A stretch of DNA of 64,000 bases from Prescottella equi (GCF_020171745.1 NZ_JAIVAH010000006.1:1-64000); one strand, 5' to 3'; counted from the stretch's first letter, positions 27,315 to 36,159 are shown. The notes: generated by a model from the sequence alone, not told the origin. A program made the numbers and translations.

Positions 27315-28532
27315 ATGAAGATTCGGCACTCAGCGCTCGTGGCGACAGTCGCCGTGTCCGCGTTGGCCCTCGCGGGCTGTTCGGGCTCGGCGTCCGGCGA
27401 CGAGACGTCGGACAGCGGGCCGTTCCGGGTCCTCGTCACCGGCGCGATCAGCGGGCAGGGATCGTTGGCCGCCAACGCGCAGACCTCGATCCTCGCCGCC
27501 AAGGCCGGCGTCGAGCAGGTCAACAAGGACGGCGGAATCGGCGGTCGCCAAGTGGAACTCACCGTCACCGACGACGGCGGTGACGCCACCAAGGCCGTGT
27601 CGAACCTGCGCGACGCGATCAACTCCGGCAAGAAGCCGGACCTGTACCTGAACTCGGGCCCGTCGACGGTGTCGGCGGCGACGCTCCCGATCCTGAAGCA
27701 GAACAAGATCCTCTCGTTCAACGTCGGCCCCACCAACGACTCCTCGGATCCGGCGCAGTTCCCGCTCAACTTCGACCTGTCCCCGTCGCCGACCGAGTAC
27801 GCGGTGTCGATCGCCCGGTACGCGAAGAGCAAGAACTACCAGCAGGTGGGCGTCATCCACGGCAGCAGCGCGTACGGCGAGGCGTTCGGCAAGTCCATGG
27901 ACGACGCACTGTCCGCCGAGGGCGTCAGCAGGTCCGGCTCCGAGGAGTACGACGTGGCCGCCCTCGACATGACCGCGCAGTTGCAGGCCCTGAAGAACAA
28001 GGGCACGCAGGCACTGGTCATCGACGCGTACGGTGCGCCGCTGGGCTACCTGCTCGGGAGCCTCGAGCGCCTCGACTGGAACATCCCGCTGATCGGCAAC
28101 ACGTCCGTCTCCGGCACACCGTTGATCGCGAAGCCGGCCCCCGAGGGCGCCCTCGGCACCCGCGCCGCGTCCAACCTCGTCATGCAGGTGTTCCCGAGCA
28201 CCGTCCACGACCCCGCCGACACCGCCGTCAACACGATGGTCGACGCCATGGCCGCGATGGGCTCGATCCCGTCGACGCTGATCCTCGCCGACAACTACGA
28301 CCCGTTCGGCCTGGTCGCTGCCGCCGCCGAGAAGGCCGGATCGATTACGGACGCCGAGGGACTCGCGAAGGCACTCGAGAACCAGCAGGTGCTCGACAAC
28401 GCGAAGACCGCGTTCCTGCCGCGCTACCACTACTCGGCGGACTCGCACGCACCCAACCTCGCCGACGACGGCTACCGGTTCGTGCCGCCGAGCAAGCTGG
28501 TCAACGGCCAGTACGGCAGCCCGGCCGCATGA
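27315..28532 (+). CDS. branched-chain-amino-acid-type ABC substrate-binding lipoprotein (orphan)
   Basis: Predicted 405-aa periplasmic-binding protein of the LivJ/LivK type, exported and lipid-anchored at the lipobox LALAGCSGS (Cys about residue 20). The core shows FRVLVTGAISGQGSLAANA, IGGRQVELTVTDDGGDATKA and VIHGSSAYGEAFGKSMDDAL. It is strongly similar to the SBP at 47317, which belongs to a full importer, but no permease or ATPase genes lie beside this copy. GGAGG precedes the ATG. Its TGA overlaps the next start (ATGA). It may feed the importer at 43.9-47.3 kb with a second ligand, or act as a sensor. Confidence 0.87.
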   Translation: MKIRHSALVATVAVSALALAGCSGSASGDETSDSGPFRVLVTGAISGQGSLAANAQTSILAAKAGVEQVNKDGGIGGRQVELTVTDDGGDATKAVSNLRDAINSGKKPDLYLNSGPSTVSAATLPILKQNKILSFNVGPTNDSSDPAQFPLNFDLSPSPTEYAVSIARYAKSKNYQQVGVIHGSSAYGEAFGKSMDDALSAEGVSRSGSEEYDVAALDMTAQLQALKNKGTQALVIDAYGAPLGYLLGSLERLDWNIPLIGNTSVSGTPLIAKPAPEGALGTRAASNLVMQVFPSTVHDPADTAVNTMVDAMAAMGSIPSTLILADNYDPFGLVAAAAEKAGSITDAEGLAKALENQQVLDNAKTAFLPRYHYSADSHAPNLADDGYRFVPPSKLVNGQYGSPAA

Positions 28533-29032
28533 CGACCACGCTGCCGCAGCTGCACGCGCCGCGTCCGGTGCCCGGCGGCTCCGTCGAGGACCGGCTCGCG
28601 GCCGTCGAGGACACCCTCGCCATCCTGCAACTCGAGGGCGCCTACTCACCGGCGTGGGATTCCGGCGACGCCGACGCGTGGGCCGGCCTGTTCACCGCGG
28701 ACGGCGTGTTCGAGTTGGCGGAGGTCGGGGCCGTCCCCGGCACGACGATCCGTGGACGCGACGAGCTGCGACGCTTCTGCGTCGAGTTCACCGCGGCCAC
28801 GTCCGGCATCCACCTGCTCAACACCCCCTCGATCGTGTTGGACGGTGACGAGGCCACGGCCCGAATGCATTTCGAGTTCCGCTCGGGCGCGTCGAACGAC
28901 GGCGAGACACGCCACGCGCACGTCGCCGGCCACTACACCGTGCGGTACCGGCGCACACCGGACGGCTGGCGAATGGCGCACCGGAGGGAGGTGGCGGTCC
29001 GGCGCGACCGCAGCTGGTTCCACGAGTACTGA
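28529..29032 (+). CDS. SnoaL/NTF2-like protein
   Basis: Predicted 167-aa protein with an NTF2-like alpha+beta barrel: LAAVEDTLAILQLEGAYSPA, DADAWAGLFTADGVFEL, then HLLNTPSIVLDGDEATARMH and GHYTVRYRRTPDGWRMAHR. Such SnoaL_4 domains serve as small hydratases, isomerases or hydroxylating-enzyme partners in aromatic and steroid breakdown. Its ATG overlaps the SBP stop codon, so it is translated with it. A catabolic role fits the link with an importer protein, but the reaction is unknown. Confidence 0.75.
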   Translation: MTTTLPQLHAPRPVPGGSVEDRLAAVEDTLAILQLEGAYSPAWDSGDADAWAGLFTADGVFELAEVGAVPGTTIRGRDELRRFCVEFTAATSGIHLLNTPSIVLDGDEATARMHFEFRSGASNDGETRHAHVAGHYTVRYRRTPDGWRMAHRREVAVRRDRSWFHEY

Positions 29033-29092
29033 CCCCGGCCCGGAGGTAGGCTCGCGTCGGCAGCACCCGTGTCCTCGACCGGAGGAGATCCG

Positions 29093-29947
29093 ATGCCCGA
29101 CCAGCCGATACTCGTCCTCGCCGCCACCGGAGGTCAGGGGCGCGCGGTGAGCGGCGCGTTGCTCGAACGCGACGCTCCACTGCGGGCCCTGGTGCGCAAT
29201 CCGGCCTCCGCCGGTGCGCGGACCCTCGCCGAACGCGGCGCCGAGCTCGTCACCGGGTCACTCGACGACGTGGACTCGTTGACCGCCGCAATGACAGGCG
29301 TCGCGGCGGTCTTCGCGATGACGACGCCGTTCGAGTCCGGTGTGGACGCCGAGATCGCGCAGGGCCACACGATCATCGAGGCGGCCGGGCGGACCCGGGT
29401 GCCGCACCTGGTGTTCAGTTCGGTCGCCGGCGCGAACCAGGACAGCGGCGTCCCGCACTTCGAGAGCAAGGAAGTGATCGAAGCGGAGCTGACGTCGAGC
29501 GGCCTGGCGCACACGATCCTCGGGCCCACGTACTTCTACGACAACGCGCTCGGCGGCGCCGACCGGATCCGCACCGACGGCGTGCTCGACCTGCCCCTCC
29601 CGCCGGACCGCCCGCTGCAGCAGCTCGATCGCCGCGATCTGGGCGTCTTCGCCGCACACGTCCTACTCTCCCCCGAGCGCTTCGCCGGACGGCGGATCGA
29701 ACTGGCAAGCGACGCACCCACGCCCGAGGCCATGGCCGCGGCACTCACGCAGGCCGTCGGTTCGCCGGTCCGGTTCGAGCAGACTCCACTGGGTGCAATC
29801 GCCAGCCCCGACATGCACGCGATGTGGTGGTTCCTCAACGGGCCCGGCTACCAGGTCGACCTCGCCGGGCTGCACGCCGAGTTCCCGGATGTGGGCTGGA
29901 CGTCGTTCGCGGACTGGGCGGCCCGCGCGTTCGCCCCAGCAGGCTGA
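29093..29947 (+). CDS. NmrA-like NAD(P)-binding protein
   Basis: Predicted 284-aa atypical short-chain dehydrogenase of the NmrA/quinone-oxidoreductase-2 group. The dinucleotide motif reads LVLAATGGQGRAVSGALLERD (a G-x2-G-x2-G variant), followed by ALVRNPASAGARTLAERGAELVTGSLDD. The Tyr-Lys catalytic pair of classical SDRs is not evident, so it may be a redox sensor or act on an unknown carbonyl. GGAGGAG lies 6 nt before the ATG at 29093. It is third in the SBP-SnoaL-NmrA run on the plus strand. Confidence 0.78.
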   Translation: MPDQPILVLAATGGQGRAVSGALLERDAPLRALVRNPASAGARTLAERGAELVTGSLDDVDSLTAAMTGVAAVFAMTTPFESGVDAEIAQGHTIIEAAGRTRVPHLVFSSVAGANQDSGVPHFESKEVIEAELTSSGLAHTILGPTYFYDNALGGADRIRTDGVLDLPLPPDRPLQQLDRRDLGVFAAHVLLSPERFAGRRIELASDAPTPEAMAAALTQAVGSPVRFEQTPLGAIASPDMHAMWWFLNGPGYQVDLAGLHAEFPDVGWTSFADWAARAFAPAG

Positions 29948-29984
29948 GGGACGGATCGAGCGCCGCTCGCCCGGACCGGGAACA

Positions 29985-30755
29985 ATGATCGGCATGCAGC
30001 AGGATTCCTGGACCGCGACGGTCGTCGAACACCACCGCCTCCGCAACGATCTTGCGGTCGTGCGTCTCATCGGCGAGCCCGTCCCGTTCCGTGCCGGACA
30101 GTACGTCGACGTCACCGTGCCGCAGCATCCGAGGCTGCCGCGCCGGCTGTCCCCGGCCCTGCCCCCGTCGCTCGACGGCAAGCTGGAGTTCCACGTCCGG
30201 ACCGTGCCCGGCGGCTGGGTGAGCCGCAGCATCGTCGAGGACACCCGGCCCGGCGATCAGTGGCGGATCTCCTCGCCGCGTGGCGATCTCGCAGTGAACG
30301 AGGACGGGCCGTCGGTCGTGGTGATGGTCGCGGGCGGCACCGGTCTGGCCCCGCTGCGCTCGCTCATCCTGGACCTCACGCAGGTCGAGAATCCGCCGCA
30401 GGTGTACCTGTTCGTCGGCGGCCGCACCGCCACCGACCTGTACGCGTCGGACATGCTGTGGGACCTCACCCACCAACTGCCGTGGCTCACCACGGTTCCC
30501 ATCGTCGAGGACGTCACCGATCCGGGCGGGCCCGACGAGTGGTACGCCCGGATCGTCGCCGAGGTCGGCCCGGTCAACTTCCACGAGGACGATCTGCTCG
30601 AGGGCACTCTCGCCGACGTCGTCTCCGATCACGGCGCGTTCGTCGACCACCAGGTGCTGCTGTGCGGTTCACCGGCGATGGTGCAGACCACCCGGGACCG
30701 CCTGATCGCCACCGGCACTCCGGCCGACGCGATCCGGTTCGATCCGTTCCAATAG
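29985..30755 (+). CDS. FAD/NAD(P)-binding reductase, globin-less paralogue of the flavohaemoglobin
   Basis: Predicted 256-aa ferredoxin-NADP-reductase-like protein. RAGQYVDVTVPQHP, RRLSPALPP, GGTGLAPLRSLILD and LLCGSPAMVQTT align segment by segment with the reductase half of the type II flavohaemoglobin at 25953, including the unusual R-x-L-S FAD motif. There is no globin and no [2Fe-2S] domain, so it needs a separate electron acceptor or works as a free flavin reductase. The ATG at 29985 has a nearby GGG; a second ATG at 29994 is also possible. It probably arose by partial duplication. It could supply electrons to local oxygenases, but this is speculation. Confidence 0.78.
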   Translation: MIGMQQDSWTATVVEHHRLRNDLAVVRLIGEPVPFRAGQYVDVTVPQHPRLPRRLSPALPPSLDGKLEFHVRTVPGGWVSRSIVEDTRPGDQWRISSPRGDLAVNEDGPSVVVMVAGGTGLAPLRSLILDLTQVENPPQVYLFVGGRTATDLYASDMLWDLTHQLPWLTTVPIVEDVTDPGGPDEWYARIVAEVGPVNFHEDDLLEGTLADVVSDHGAFVDHQVLLCGSPAMVQTTRDRLIATGTPADAIRFDPFQ

Positions 30756-30928
30756 CACTTCACGGGTCCGGCGTGGGTGAAAAGCGCGAATCTCCCCACC
30801 GATCTGTACAGGCGTCCATATAGTTCGGCCAGGACGTGTTCGGGGGTACGGCTCGAGGTGATGCGGTGCGGTACGCGTCCGAAAGGCTTACGTAGCTGAC
30901 ACCACTCCCGATCGAATGGAGCACTTTC

Positions 30929-31654
30929 GTGAACCGTACGACGTTTCGACGAGTTGCCGCCGCCGGCGCGAGTGCCGCGATGATTGCCACCGGCACGACG
31001 CTCTCCCTGGGTGCCGGAACCGCCGCCGCCCAGGAGCCCACCTGCCAGCAGACCAAGAACTTCAGTGCTGACGGCATCGTTGTTCAGCAGACCGTCGACA
31101 AGGCCGAGGTCGCACCCGGCGGCACCGTCACATACCAGACCAAGGTGAGCCGGGGCAGCGGGATCTGGATGCTCAAGGAGATCGGGCAGTTCCACGACCC
31201 GGCGCTGACGCTGGACGACTCGCGGCTGAACGTCTGGTACTTGAGCGGCGGCCAGAAATGGGGCGGGACGCACCTGAACAACGATCCCGCCAAGAACCTG
31301 TACTGGGAGAGCGGCACCGGCTGGGACATGACCGGTGGGAACTACGCGATCCTGGAGATGACCTACCGGGTCTCCGACGACGCCCAGCCCGGTACCGCAC
31401 TGGTCAGCGGCGTGCAGGCCAAGCCCCTCGGGTGGAACAGCCAGGAGTGGCCGACCAACGGCGCGTGTGTGAAGGTCCGTGAGAAGAACCCGGTCGAGAA
31501 CGCGAGCGGCAGCCTCGACTCGGCCGGTCTCGGCTCGGTCAACACGGCCAGCACCTCGATGTTCGGCTCGCTGACCGATCCGACCGGATCCGTCTCCGAC
31601 GTCATCAACGGCATCGACTTCGGCCCCATCATCGGCGCGGCGCTCGGTAGCTGA
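30929..31654 (+). CDS. secreted protein of unknown function
   Basis: Predicted 241-aa exported protein: a long Sec (possibly Tat-like, MNRTTFRRVAAAG) signal peptide ending at GTAAA-QEP. The mature domain has Ile-Val-Val and Tyr-Gln-Thr-Lys beta strands, a Trp-rich segment (GQKWGGTHLNN, YWESGTGWDMTGGNYA) and a low-complexity Ser/Gly/Thr C terminus. The first half may be an immunoglobulin-like sandwich of the DUF11/CARDB kind, but the match is weak. GTG start after GGAG. A strong terminator follows. Confidence 0.75.
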   Translation: MNRTTFRRVAAAGASAAMIATGTTLSLGAGTAAAQEPTCQQTKNFSADGIVVQQTVDKAEVAPGGTVTYQTKVSRGSGIWMLKEIGQFHDPALTLDDSRLNVWYLSGGQKWGGTHLNNDPAKNLYWESGTGWDMTGGNYAILEMTYRVSDDAQPGTALVSGVQAKPLGWNSQEWPTNGACVKVREKNPVENASGSLDSAGLGSVNTASTSMFGSLTDPTGSVSDVINGIDFGPIIGAALGS

Positions 31655-31674
31655 CCACCGACGCCGGCACGAGA

Positions 31675-31711
31675 AACGCCCGGCCGACGAGCATTTCGTC
31701 GGCCGGGCGTT
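31675..31711. terminator. bidirectional terminator
   Basis: Perfect 16-bp stem AACGCCCGGCCGACGA at 31675-31690 with 31696-31711, 5-nt loop, between the convergent secreted-protein and acyl-CoA synthetase genes. Confidence 0.88.
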
Positions 31712-31730
31712 CCCATGTCTCGAGCGCGTG

Positions 31731-33308
31731 TCACACCGAGCGCGCGGCGCCCTCCCAGAACTGCGCGCGCAGGGCCTTCTTGTCGAGCTTGCCGAGCGGG
31801 GTCAGCGGCAGCGCGTCGACGAAGTCGACGGTCTTGGGTGCGTGCACGGAACCCTTTGCATTGCGGACGCGTTCGACGAGTTCGGCCGTCTCGACCGTCT
31901 GGCCGTCGCGCAGCACGACGCACGCCTTGACGGCCTCGCCCCACTTCTCGTCGGGCACACCGACGACCGCGACCGACGCCACCGCGGGGTGCCCGGAGAT
32001 GACGTCCTCGATCTCGCGCGGGAACACGTTGAAACCGCCGGTGACGATCATGTCCTTCTTGCGGTCGACGATGTAGAGGAAGCCGTCCTTGTCGGCGCGG
32101 GCGATGTCGCCGGTGTGCAGCCAGCCGCCGCGCAGCGCCTCGGCCGTCTCCTGCGGCTTCTTCCAGTACTCCTTCATCACCAGCGGGCCGCGGACACAGA
32201 TCTCGCCGAGGTCGCCCTGCGCCACCTCGTTCAGGTCGTCGTCGAGCAGGCGCACGTCGAGCCACGGCACCGGGCGACCGCACGACGCGAGCCGCTCGAC
32301 GTTCTCCGGGTCGTGCTCCTCCTTGCGCATGACGGTGATCGTCATGCCGCACTCGCTCTGGCCGAAGTACTGGAAGAAGATCGGGCCGAGCTTCGCGATG
32401 CCCTCCTGCAGGCGGGTCGGCGACATCGCGGCGGCGCCGTAGAACAGCGTCTGCAGGCTGGAGACGTCGCGGGTCTCCAGGTCCGGATGATCGAGCAGCA
32501 TGTAGATCATGGTGGGCACCAACATGGTCGAGGTGATCTTGTACTTCTCGATCGCCTCGAGCACGGCGCCGGGCTCGAACGCCGGCAGCACCACCAGCGA
32601 GCCACCACGCATCAGCGTCGGCACGAAGAACGCCATGCCCGCGTGCGAGAGCGGCGTGCAGGCGAGGAAGCGCATCTCGTCCGGGAACTGCCACTCGGCC
32701 ATCTGGATCTGCGGCAGCGTCACGCCGGAGCGGAACGTGTTGACGACGCCCTTCGGCTTGCCGGTGGTGCCGCCGGTGTAGACCATGCTCGACGGGTCGT
32801 CGCCGTCCACCGCCGCGGCCACCAGGCGCTGCGGCGCGAACGTCTTCGCCAGTTCGAGGATGTCGACGCCCACCTCGGACGGGCCGAGGGAGAACAGATT
32901 CTTCAGCGACGGCACCGCGGCCTGCAGTTCCGCGGCCCGGCCCTCGAAGGCGGTCGGGTCGAAGATGAGCGTCTCGATCTCGGCGTCGCCCAGGATGTAG
33001 CTGTGGTCGTCGACCGAACCCATCGGCGCGAGCGCGGTGTTGCGGCAGCCGAGGATCATCTGCGAACCGACGCTGATGAGGACCTCGGGACGGTTCTTCG
33101 ACAGCATCGCGACGGTGGAACCCTTACCGACGCCCAGCGATTCGAGGGCCTGCCCGAAACTGCTGATCTGGTCGCGCATCTGGCCACCGGTGAGCACGAC
33201 GTCGCCGAGGTAGAGCGCCGGCCGGTCGGCGTTGCGCTCGAGCGCGGTGATCAGCAGGTCAGCCAGGAAACGCGGGCGGTGGAGAAGGTCGGCGAACTCG
33301 TCGGTCAT
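31731..33308 (-). CDS. fatty acid/steroid side-chain acyl-CoA synthetase (FadD-like)
   Basis: Predicted 525-aa adenylate-forming ligase that activates a carboxylic acid with ATP and CoA. The AMP-binding motif SSMVYTGGTTGKPKG, motif A5-like FQYFGQSECGM, and the hinge region GWLHTGDIARADKDGF, then VDRKKDMIVTGGFNVFP are intact, with the catalytic Lys in LTPLGKLDKKALR. The ATG at 33308 follows AAGGA. It lies at the end of a minus-strand run of three SDRs but is separated from them by a repeat-rich 315-nt gap. Context suggests a substrate from steroid or polycyclic breakdown. Confidence 0.85.
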   Translation of the reverse strand: MTDEFADLLHRPRFLADLLITALERNADRPALYLGDVVLTGGQMRDQISSFGQALESLGVGKGSTVAMLSKNRPEVLISVGSQMILGCRNTALAPMGSVDDHSYILGDAEIETLIFDPTAFEGRAAELQAAVPSLKNLFSLGPSEVGVDILELAKTFAPQRLVAAAVDGDDPSSMVYTGGTTGKPKGVVNTFRSGVTLPQIQMAEWQFPDEMRFLACTPLSHAGMAFFVPTLMRGGSLVVLPAFEPGAVLEAIEKYKITSTMLVPTMIYMLLDHPDLETRDVSSLQTLFYGAAAMSPTRLQEGIAKLGPIFFQYFGQSECGMTITVMRKEEHDPENVERLASCGRPVPWLDVRLLDDDLNEVAQGDLGEICVRGPLVMKEYWKKPQETAEALRGGWLHTGDIARADKDGFLYIVDRKKDMIVTGGFNVFPREIEDVISGHPAVASVAVVGVPDEKWGEAVKACVVLRDGQTVETAELVERVRNAKGSVHAPKTVDFVDALPLTPLGKLDKKALRAQFWEGAARSV

Positions 33309-33474
33309 ATGTGTTCCTTCTGCGTGCACGGATGCGAAGGCAGCGCTGCGCGCGCCCGTCGCGCCGGGTCGGCCAGTGTGGCCCGGGTCACCGACACGAT
33401 AACCGGATTTCCGCAGAACTGGAACCTGTTACACCCACCCGCACCGACTATGCACCGCCCCCGCCCCCACCTCC

Positions 33475-33578
33475 CGCGTTTTGCGCACTTATCGCGCCTC
33501 CACCGCCCCACCCCTCGCGTTTTGCGCACTTATCGCGCCCCCGCCGCGCGAAAAATCGCGACAAGTGCGCAAAACGCG
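33475..33578. repeat. three copies of the dispersed 22-bp repeat, two direct and one inverted
   Basis: The element seen at 67-88 recurs in opposite orientation at 33475-33496 and 33516-33537 (41-bp period), and in the same orientation at 33557-33578 with one change (GACAAG for GATAAG). The inverted pair can fold into a long hairpin of about 18 bp between the SDR and acyl-CoA synthetase genes, so it may act as a terminator or transcript end. The rest of the 33309-33622 gap is C-rich and non-coding. Confidence 0.8.
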
Positions 33579-33622
33579 GGGGGGAAGGAGGGGCAGGGAG
33601 GACCCGATCGGCGGGGAGACGG

Positions 33623-34447
33623 TCAGTTGCGGCCGTCGAACAGCGCGTCGGGACGCAACTTCTCACCGAGCACCCGCGCACGCTTGGACGCGAGACGCTC
33701 GAACGCGTCGGGGTGCGTGAGGATCCAGAACTCGTCGCGGGCGATGCCGTCGAACAGCAGCTTCGCGGCGTCGTCCGGGGTCATGCCCTCCCGGATCTGG
33801 TCGCGCCAGAATCCGGCGTCGTCGGCCGTCTGCTCGTGCACGGGTGCGTCCTCGAAGATGCGGGTCGCCACCTGACCGGGACTGAACACCGACACAGCGA
33901 TCTGCGGGAACACCTCGGCGCATTCGAGATACACGCACTCGGTGAGCGCCTGGACGCCGTGCTTGGACGCCGCGTACGCGGTCATCCGCGGGGTGATCGC
34001 GATGCCGCCCACCGAGCACGTGTTGACGATGTGCGACGGCCGCGGGTCGGCGCCCATCCGCGGAACGAACGACCGGATGCCGTGGAAGACGCCGAGCAGG
34101 TTCACGTCGATCACCCGCCGCCACTCGTCGGCGGGCACCTCCCACGTGAAACCGAGCGACTCGAGACCGGCGTTGTTGAGCAGCACCGTCACCTCGCCGA
34201 ACTCGGCATAGGCAGCGTCGGCGAGCGCGTCGACCGCGGCGGCGTCGCGCACGTCGGTCGGCACCGCGAGCACGGCAGCGCCGCCGGCCCGCAGATCGGC
34301 CGCGACGGCGTCCAACCGCGCGGCCGCGACATCGGCGAGCACCACGTTCATGCCGAGCGACGCCGCGTACCGCGCGGCGCCCTCCCCGATCCCGCTACCG
34401 GCACCGGTCACGACCGCGGTGCGGCCTCGCAGATCCTCGAGCCTCAC
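33623..34447 (-). CDS. short-chain dehydrogenase/reductase
   Basis: Predicted 274-aa classical SDR. The cofactor motif TGAGSGIGEGAARYA, the NNAG motif (VTVLLNNAGLESLG), the catalytic Ser in CSVGGIA and the Tyr-x3-Lys in YAASKHG are all present. A C-terminal extension after the SDR core reads DEFWILTHPDAFERL. GTG start with GGAGGAG 5 nt upstream. It lies 10 nt after the previous SDR and is the third of three consecutive SDRs. The substrate is probably a hydroxysteroid or related alcohol, inferred only from neighbours. Confidence 0.85.
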   Translation of the reverse strand: MRLEDLRGRTAVVTGAGSGIGEGAARYAASLGMNVVLADVAAARLDAVAADLRAGGAAVLAVPTDVRDAAAVDALADAAYAEFGEVTVLLNNAGLESLGFTWEVPADEWRRVIDVNLLGVFHGIRSFVPRMGADPRPSHIVNTCSVGGIAITPRMTAYAASKHGVQALTECVYLECAEVFPQIAVSVFSPGQVATRIFEDAPVHEQTADDAGFWRDQIREGMTPDDAAKLLFDGIARDEFWILTHPDAFERLASKRARVLGEKLRPDALFDGRN

Positions 34448-34457
34448 AGGTCTCCTC

Positions 34458-35291
34458 CTACTTCACGCAGTGGCCGGCATCGACCGGCAGCGTCACGCCG
34501 GTGATGTAGCGGGACTCGTCGGACGCGAGGAACAGGCTCGCGTTGGCGATGTCCTCGGGTTCGATCATCGCGACAGGCAGCAGGTGCATCGACTGCGTAC
34601 CCGCCTCGAACTGCTCCTGCGTCGGCTCCTCGACGCCGGGGCAGAACGTCCGCATCGTGGACTCGTTCTGGATCATCGTGGTCCGGGTGTTCGCCGGGTG
34701 GATCGTGTTGACCCGCACGCTGTGCGGCGCAAGCTCGTTCGCGAGCGACTTCATCAAGCCGACGACGCCGTGCTTGGCGGCCGTGTAGTGCCCGACGCTC
34801 ACCAGTCCGCGCAGGCCCGCGATGGAGCTGATCAGCACGATCGAGCCGCCACGTTCGCCGTCGACGATGTGCGGGATACCGGCCTTGCACGTGCGCCACA
34901 CGCCGGTGAGGTTGACGTCGAGCATCGTCTGCCAGCGCTCGGCCCCCATCTCGACGGCGGGTCCGGCCGAGCTGATGCCGGCGGTCGCGCAGATGACGTC
35001 GAGCCGGCCGAGCGCCTCGACACCGGCGTCGACCGCGGCCGCGAGCGCCTGCTGGTCACGGACGTCGGCCTCGAACGCGCAGATCTTGCGACCGAGCGAC
35101 TCCACCTGGCGCACCGTCTCGGCGAGATCCTCCGGCGACGCACCCGGGGTGGTCGAATGTTCGACGGGTGCGCACACGTCGACCGCGATGATGTCGGCAC
35201 CCTCCTCCGCGAACCGCACCGCCTGCGCACGGCCCATGCCCCGCGCCGCGCCGGTGATCAGCGCGACCTTGCCTTCGAGACGTCCGCTCAT
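34458..35291 (-). CDS. SDR family oxidoreductase, mycofactocin-coupled type
   Basis: Predicted 277-aa SDR: LITGAARGMGRAQAVRFAEE, then ADIIAVDVC, SSIAGLRG and the catalytic Tyr-Lys in YTAAKHGV, ending TGVTLPVDAGHCVK. The insert after AVDVC (VEHSTTPGASPEDLAETVR) and the ICAFEADVRD segment are typical of the mycofactocin-dependent SDR subfamily (TIGR03971), whose enzymes keep a bound nicotinamide and pass electrons to mycofactocin. The ATG overlaps the previous stop by one base (TGATG). No mycofactocin synthesis genes lie in this window. Confidence 0.85.
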   Translation of the reverse strand: MSGRLEGKVALITGAARGMGRAQAVRFAEEGADIIAVDVCAPVEHSTTPGASPEDLAETVRQVESLGRKICAFEADVRDQQALAAAVDAGVEALGRLDVICATAGISSAGPAVEMGAERWQTMLDVNLTGVWRTCKAGIPHIVDGERGGSIVLISSIAGLRGLVSVGHYTAAKHGVVGLMKSLANELAPHSVRVNTIHPANTRTTMIQNESTMRTFCPGVEEPTQEQFEAGTQSMHLLPVAMIEPEDIANASLFLASDESRYITGVTLPVDAGHCVK

Positions 35292-36100
35292 CACGCCACC
35301 TTCTGGGTCTGACCGGCGTCGATGACCATCTGCAGGCCTGTGACGTACCGGGATTCGTCCGATGCCAGGAACAGCACCGCATTGCTCACGTCGATCGACT
35401 CCACCCACGGCACCGGCAGCAGCATCCGCTGCGACAGCACCTCCGCGACATCAGCCTCGGTCGGGTTCTCGAGGTCCGGTCGCAGCCGGGCGAACGTCGC
35501 GGGATTGATCGTCATGGGTGTCGCGACGGCGCCGGGATGAATCGTGTTGACGCGGATCGACCGCTTGCCCAGCTCGTTCGCGAGCGTCTTGGCCAGTCCG
35601 GTGATCGCATGCTTGGCCGCCGAGTAGTGCGACGCCCCGGGCACAGCCTTGATCGCAGCCGTGGAGCTGACGATGACGACCGATCCGCCGTCCGGGTTCA
35701 GTTCGGCGACACCGGCCTTGACGGTGTGCCACGTGCCGGTGATGTTGACGTCGATCGACCGGTTCCAGATGTCGTCGTCGATGGTCCACGACGGTCCGGG
35801 GTTGTCGCAGATGCCGGCGTTCGCGACGACGGTGTCGAGCGGACCCAGCTCGCGTACGCCGGCCTGCACGGCCGCGGTGAGCGCGTCGAGGTCGCGGATG
35901 TCGGCGGTGCCGGTCGCCGCGCGGCGGCCCAGTTCCCGCACGAGGCGGGCGGTCTCGGCCAGGTCGGCCTCGGACTGCTCCCCGGGCAGGTCGATCGCGA
36001 GGATGTCGGCGCCCTCCTCTGCGAGACGGACCGCGTGCGTGCGGCCCATGCCCTTGCCTGCGCCCGTGATGAGCACGACCTTGCCGGCCATTCGTGTCAT
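35291..36100 (-). CDS. SDR family oxidoreductase, mycofactocin-coupled type
   Basis: Predicted 269-aa SDR paralogous to its downstream neighbour: LITGAGKGMGRTHAVRLAEE, ADILAIDLPG, VSSTAAIKAVPG, YSAAKHAITGLAKTLANELG, ending TGLQMVIDAGQTQKVA. The insert between the second strand and the helix (EQSEADLAETARLVREL) fits the same mycofactocin-associated subfamily. The ATG at 36100 follows AAGGACTGACC. It heads the three-SDR minus-strand operon and is divergent from kshA, with a CTCCC-N7-GGGAG palindrome 68 nt upstream. Confidence 0.85.
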   Translation of the reverse strand: MTRMAGKVVLITGAGKGMGRTHAVRLAEEGADILAIDLPGEQSEADLAETARLVRELGRRAATGTADIRDLDALTAAVQAGVRELGPLDTVVANAGICDNPGPSWTIDDDIWNRSIDVNITGTWHTVKAGVAELNPDGGSVVIVSSTAAIKAVPGASHYSAAKHAITGLAKTLANELGKRSIRVNTIHPGAVATPMTINPATFARLRPDLENPTEADVAEVLSQRMLLPVPWVESIDVSNAVLFLASDESRYVTGLQMVIDAGQTQKVA

Positions 36101-36159
36101 GGTCAGTCCTTTCGCCCTTCGCGACGCTAACCAGCGGGGCGGAGGCGACGGCAGAGATG

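Noticed and set aside
33475-33578. Possible CRISPR array from regularly spaced repeats
   Set aside because: Only two direct copies 41 bp apart plus one inverted copy, repeats of 22 bp outside an array context, and no cas genes in the window.
31728-33875. Long plus-strand open frame opposite the acyl-CoA synthetase
   Set aside because: Shadow frame; the opposite strand carries every motif of an adenylate-forming ligase.
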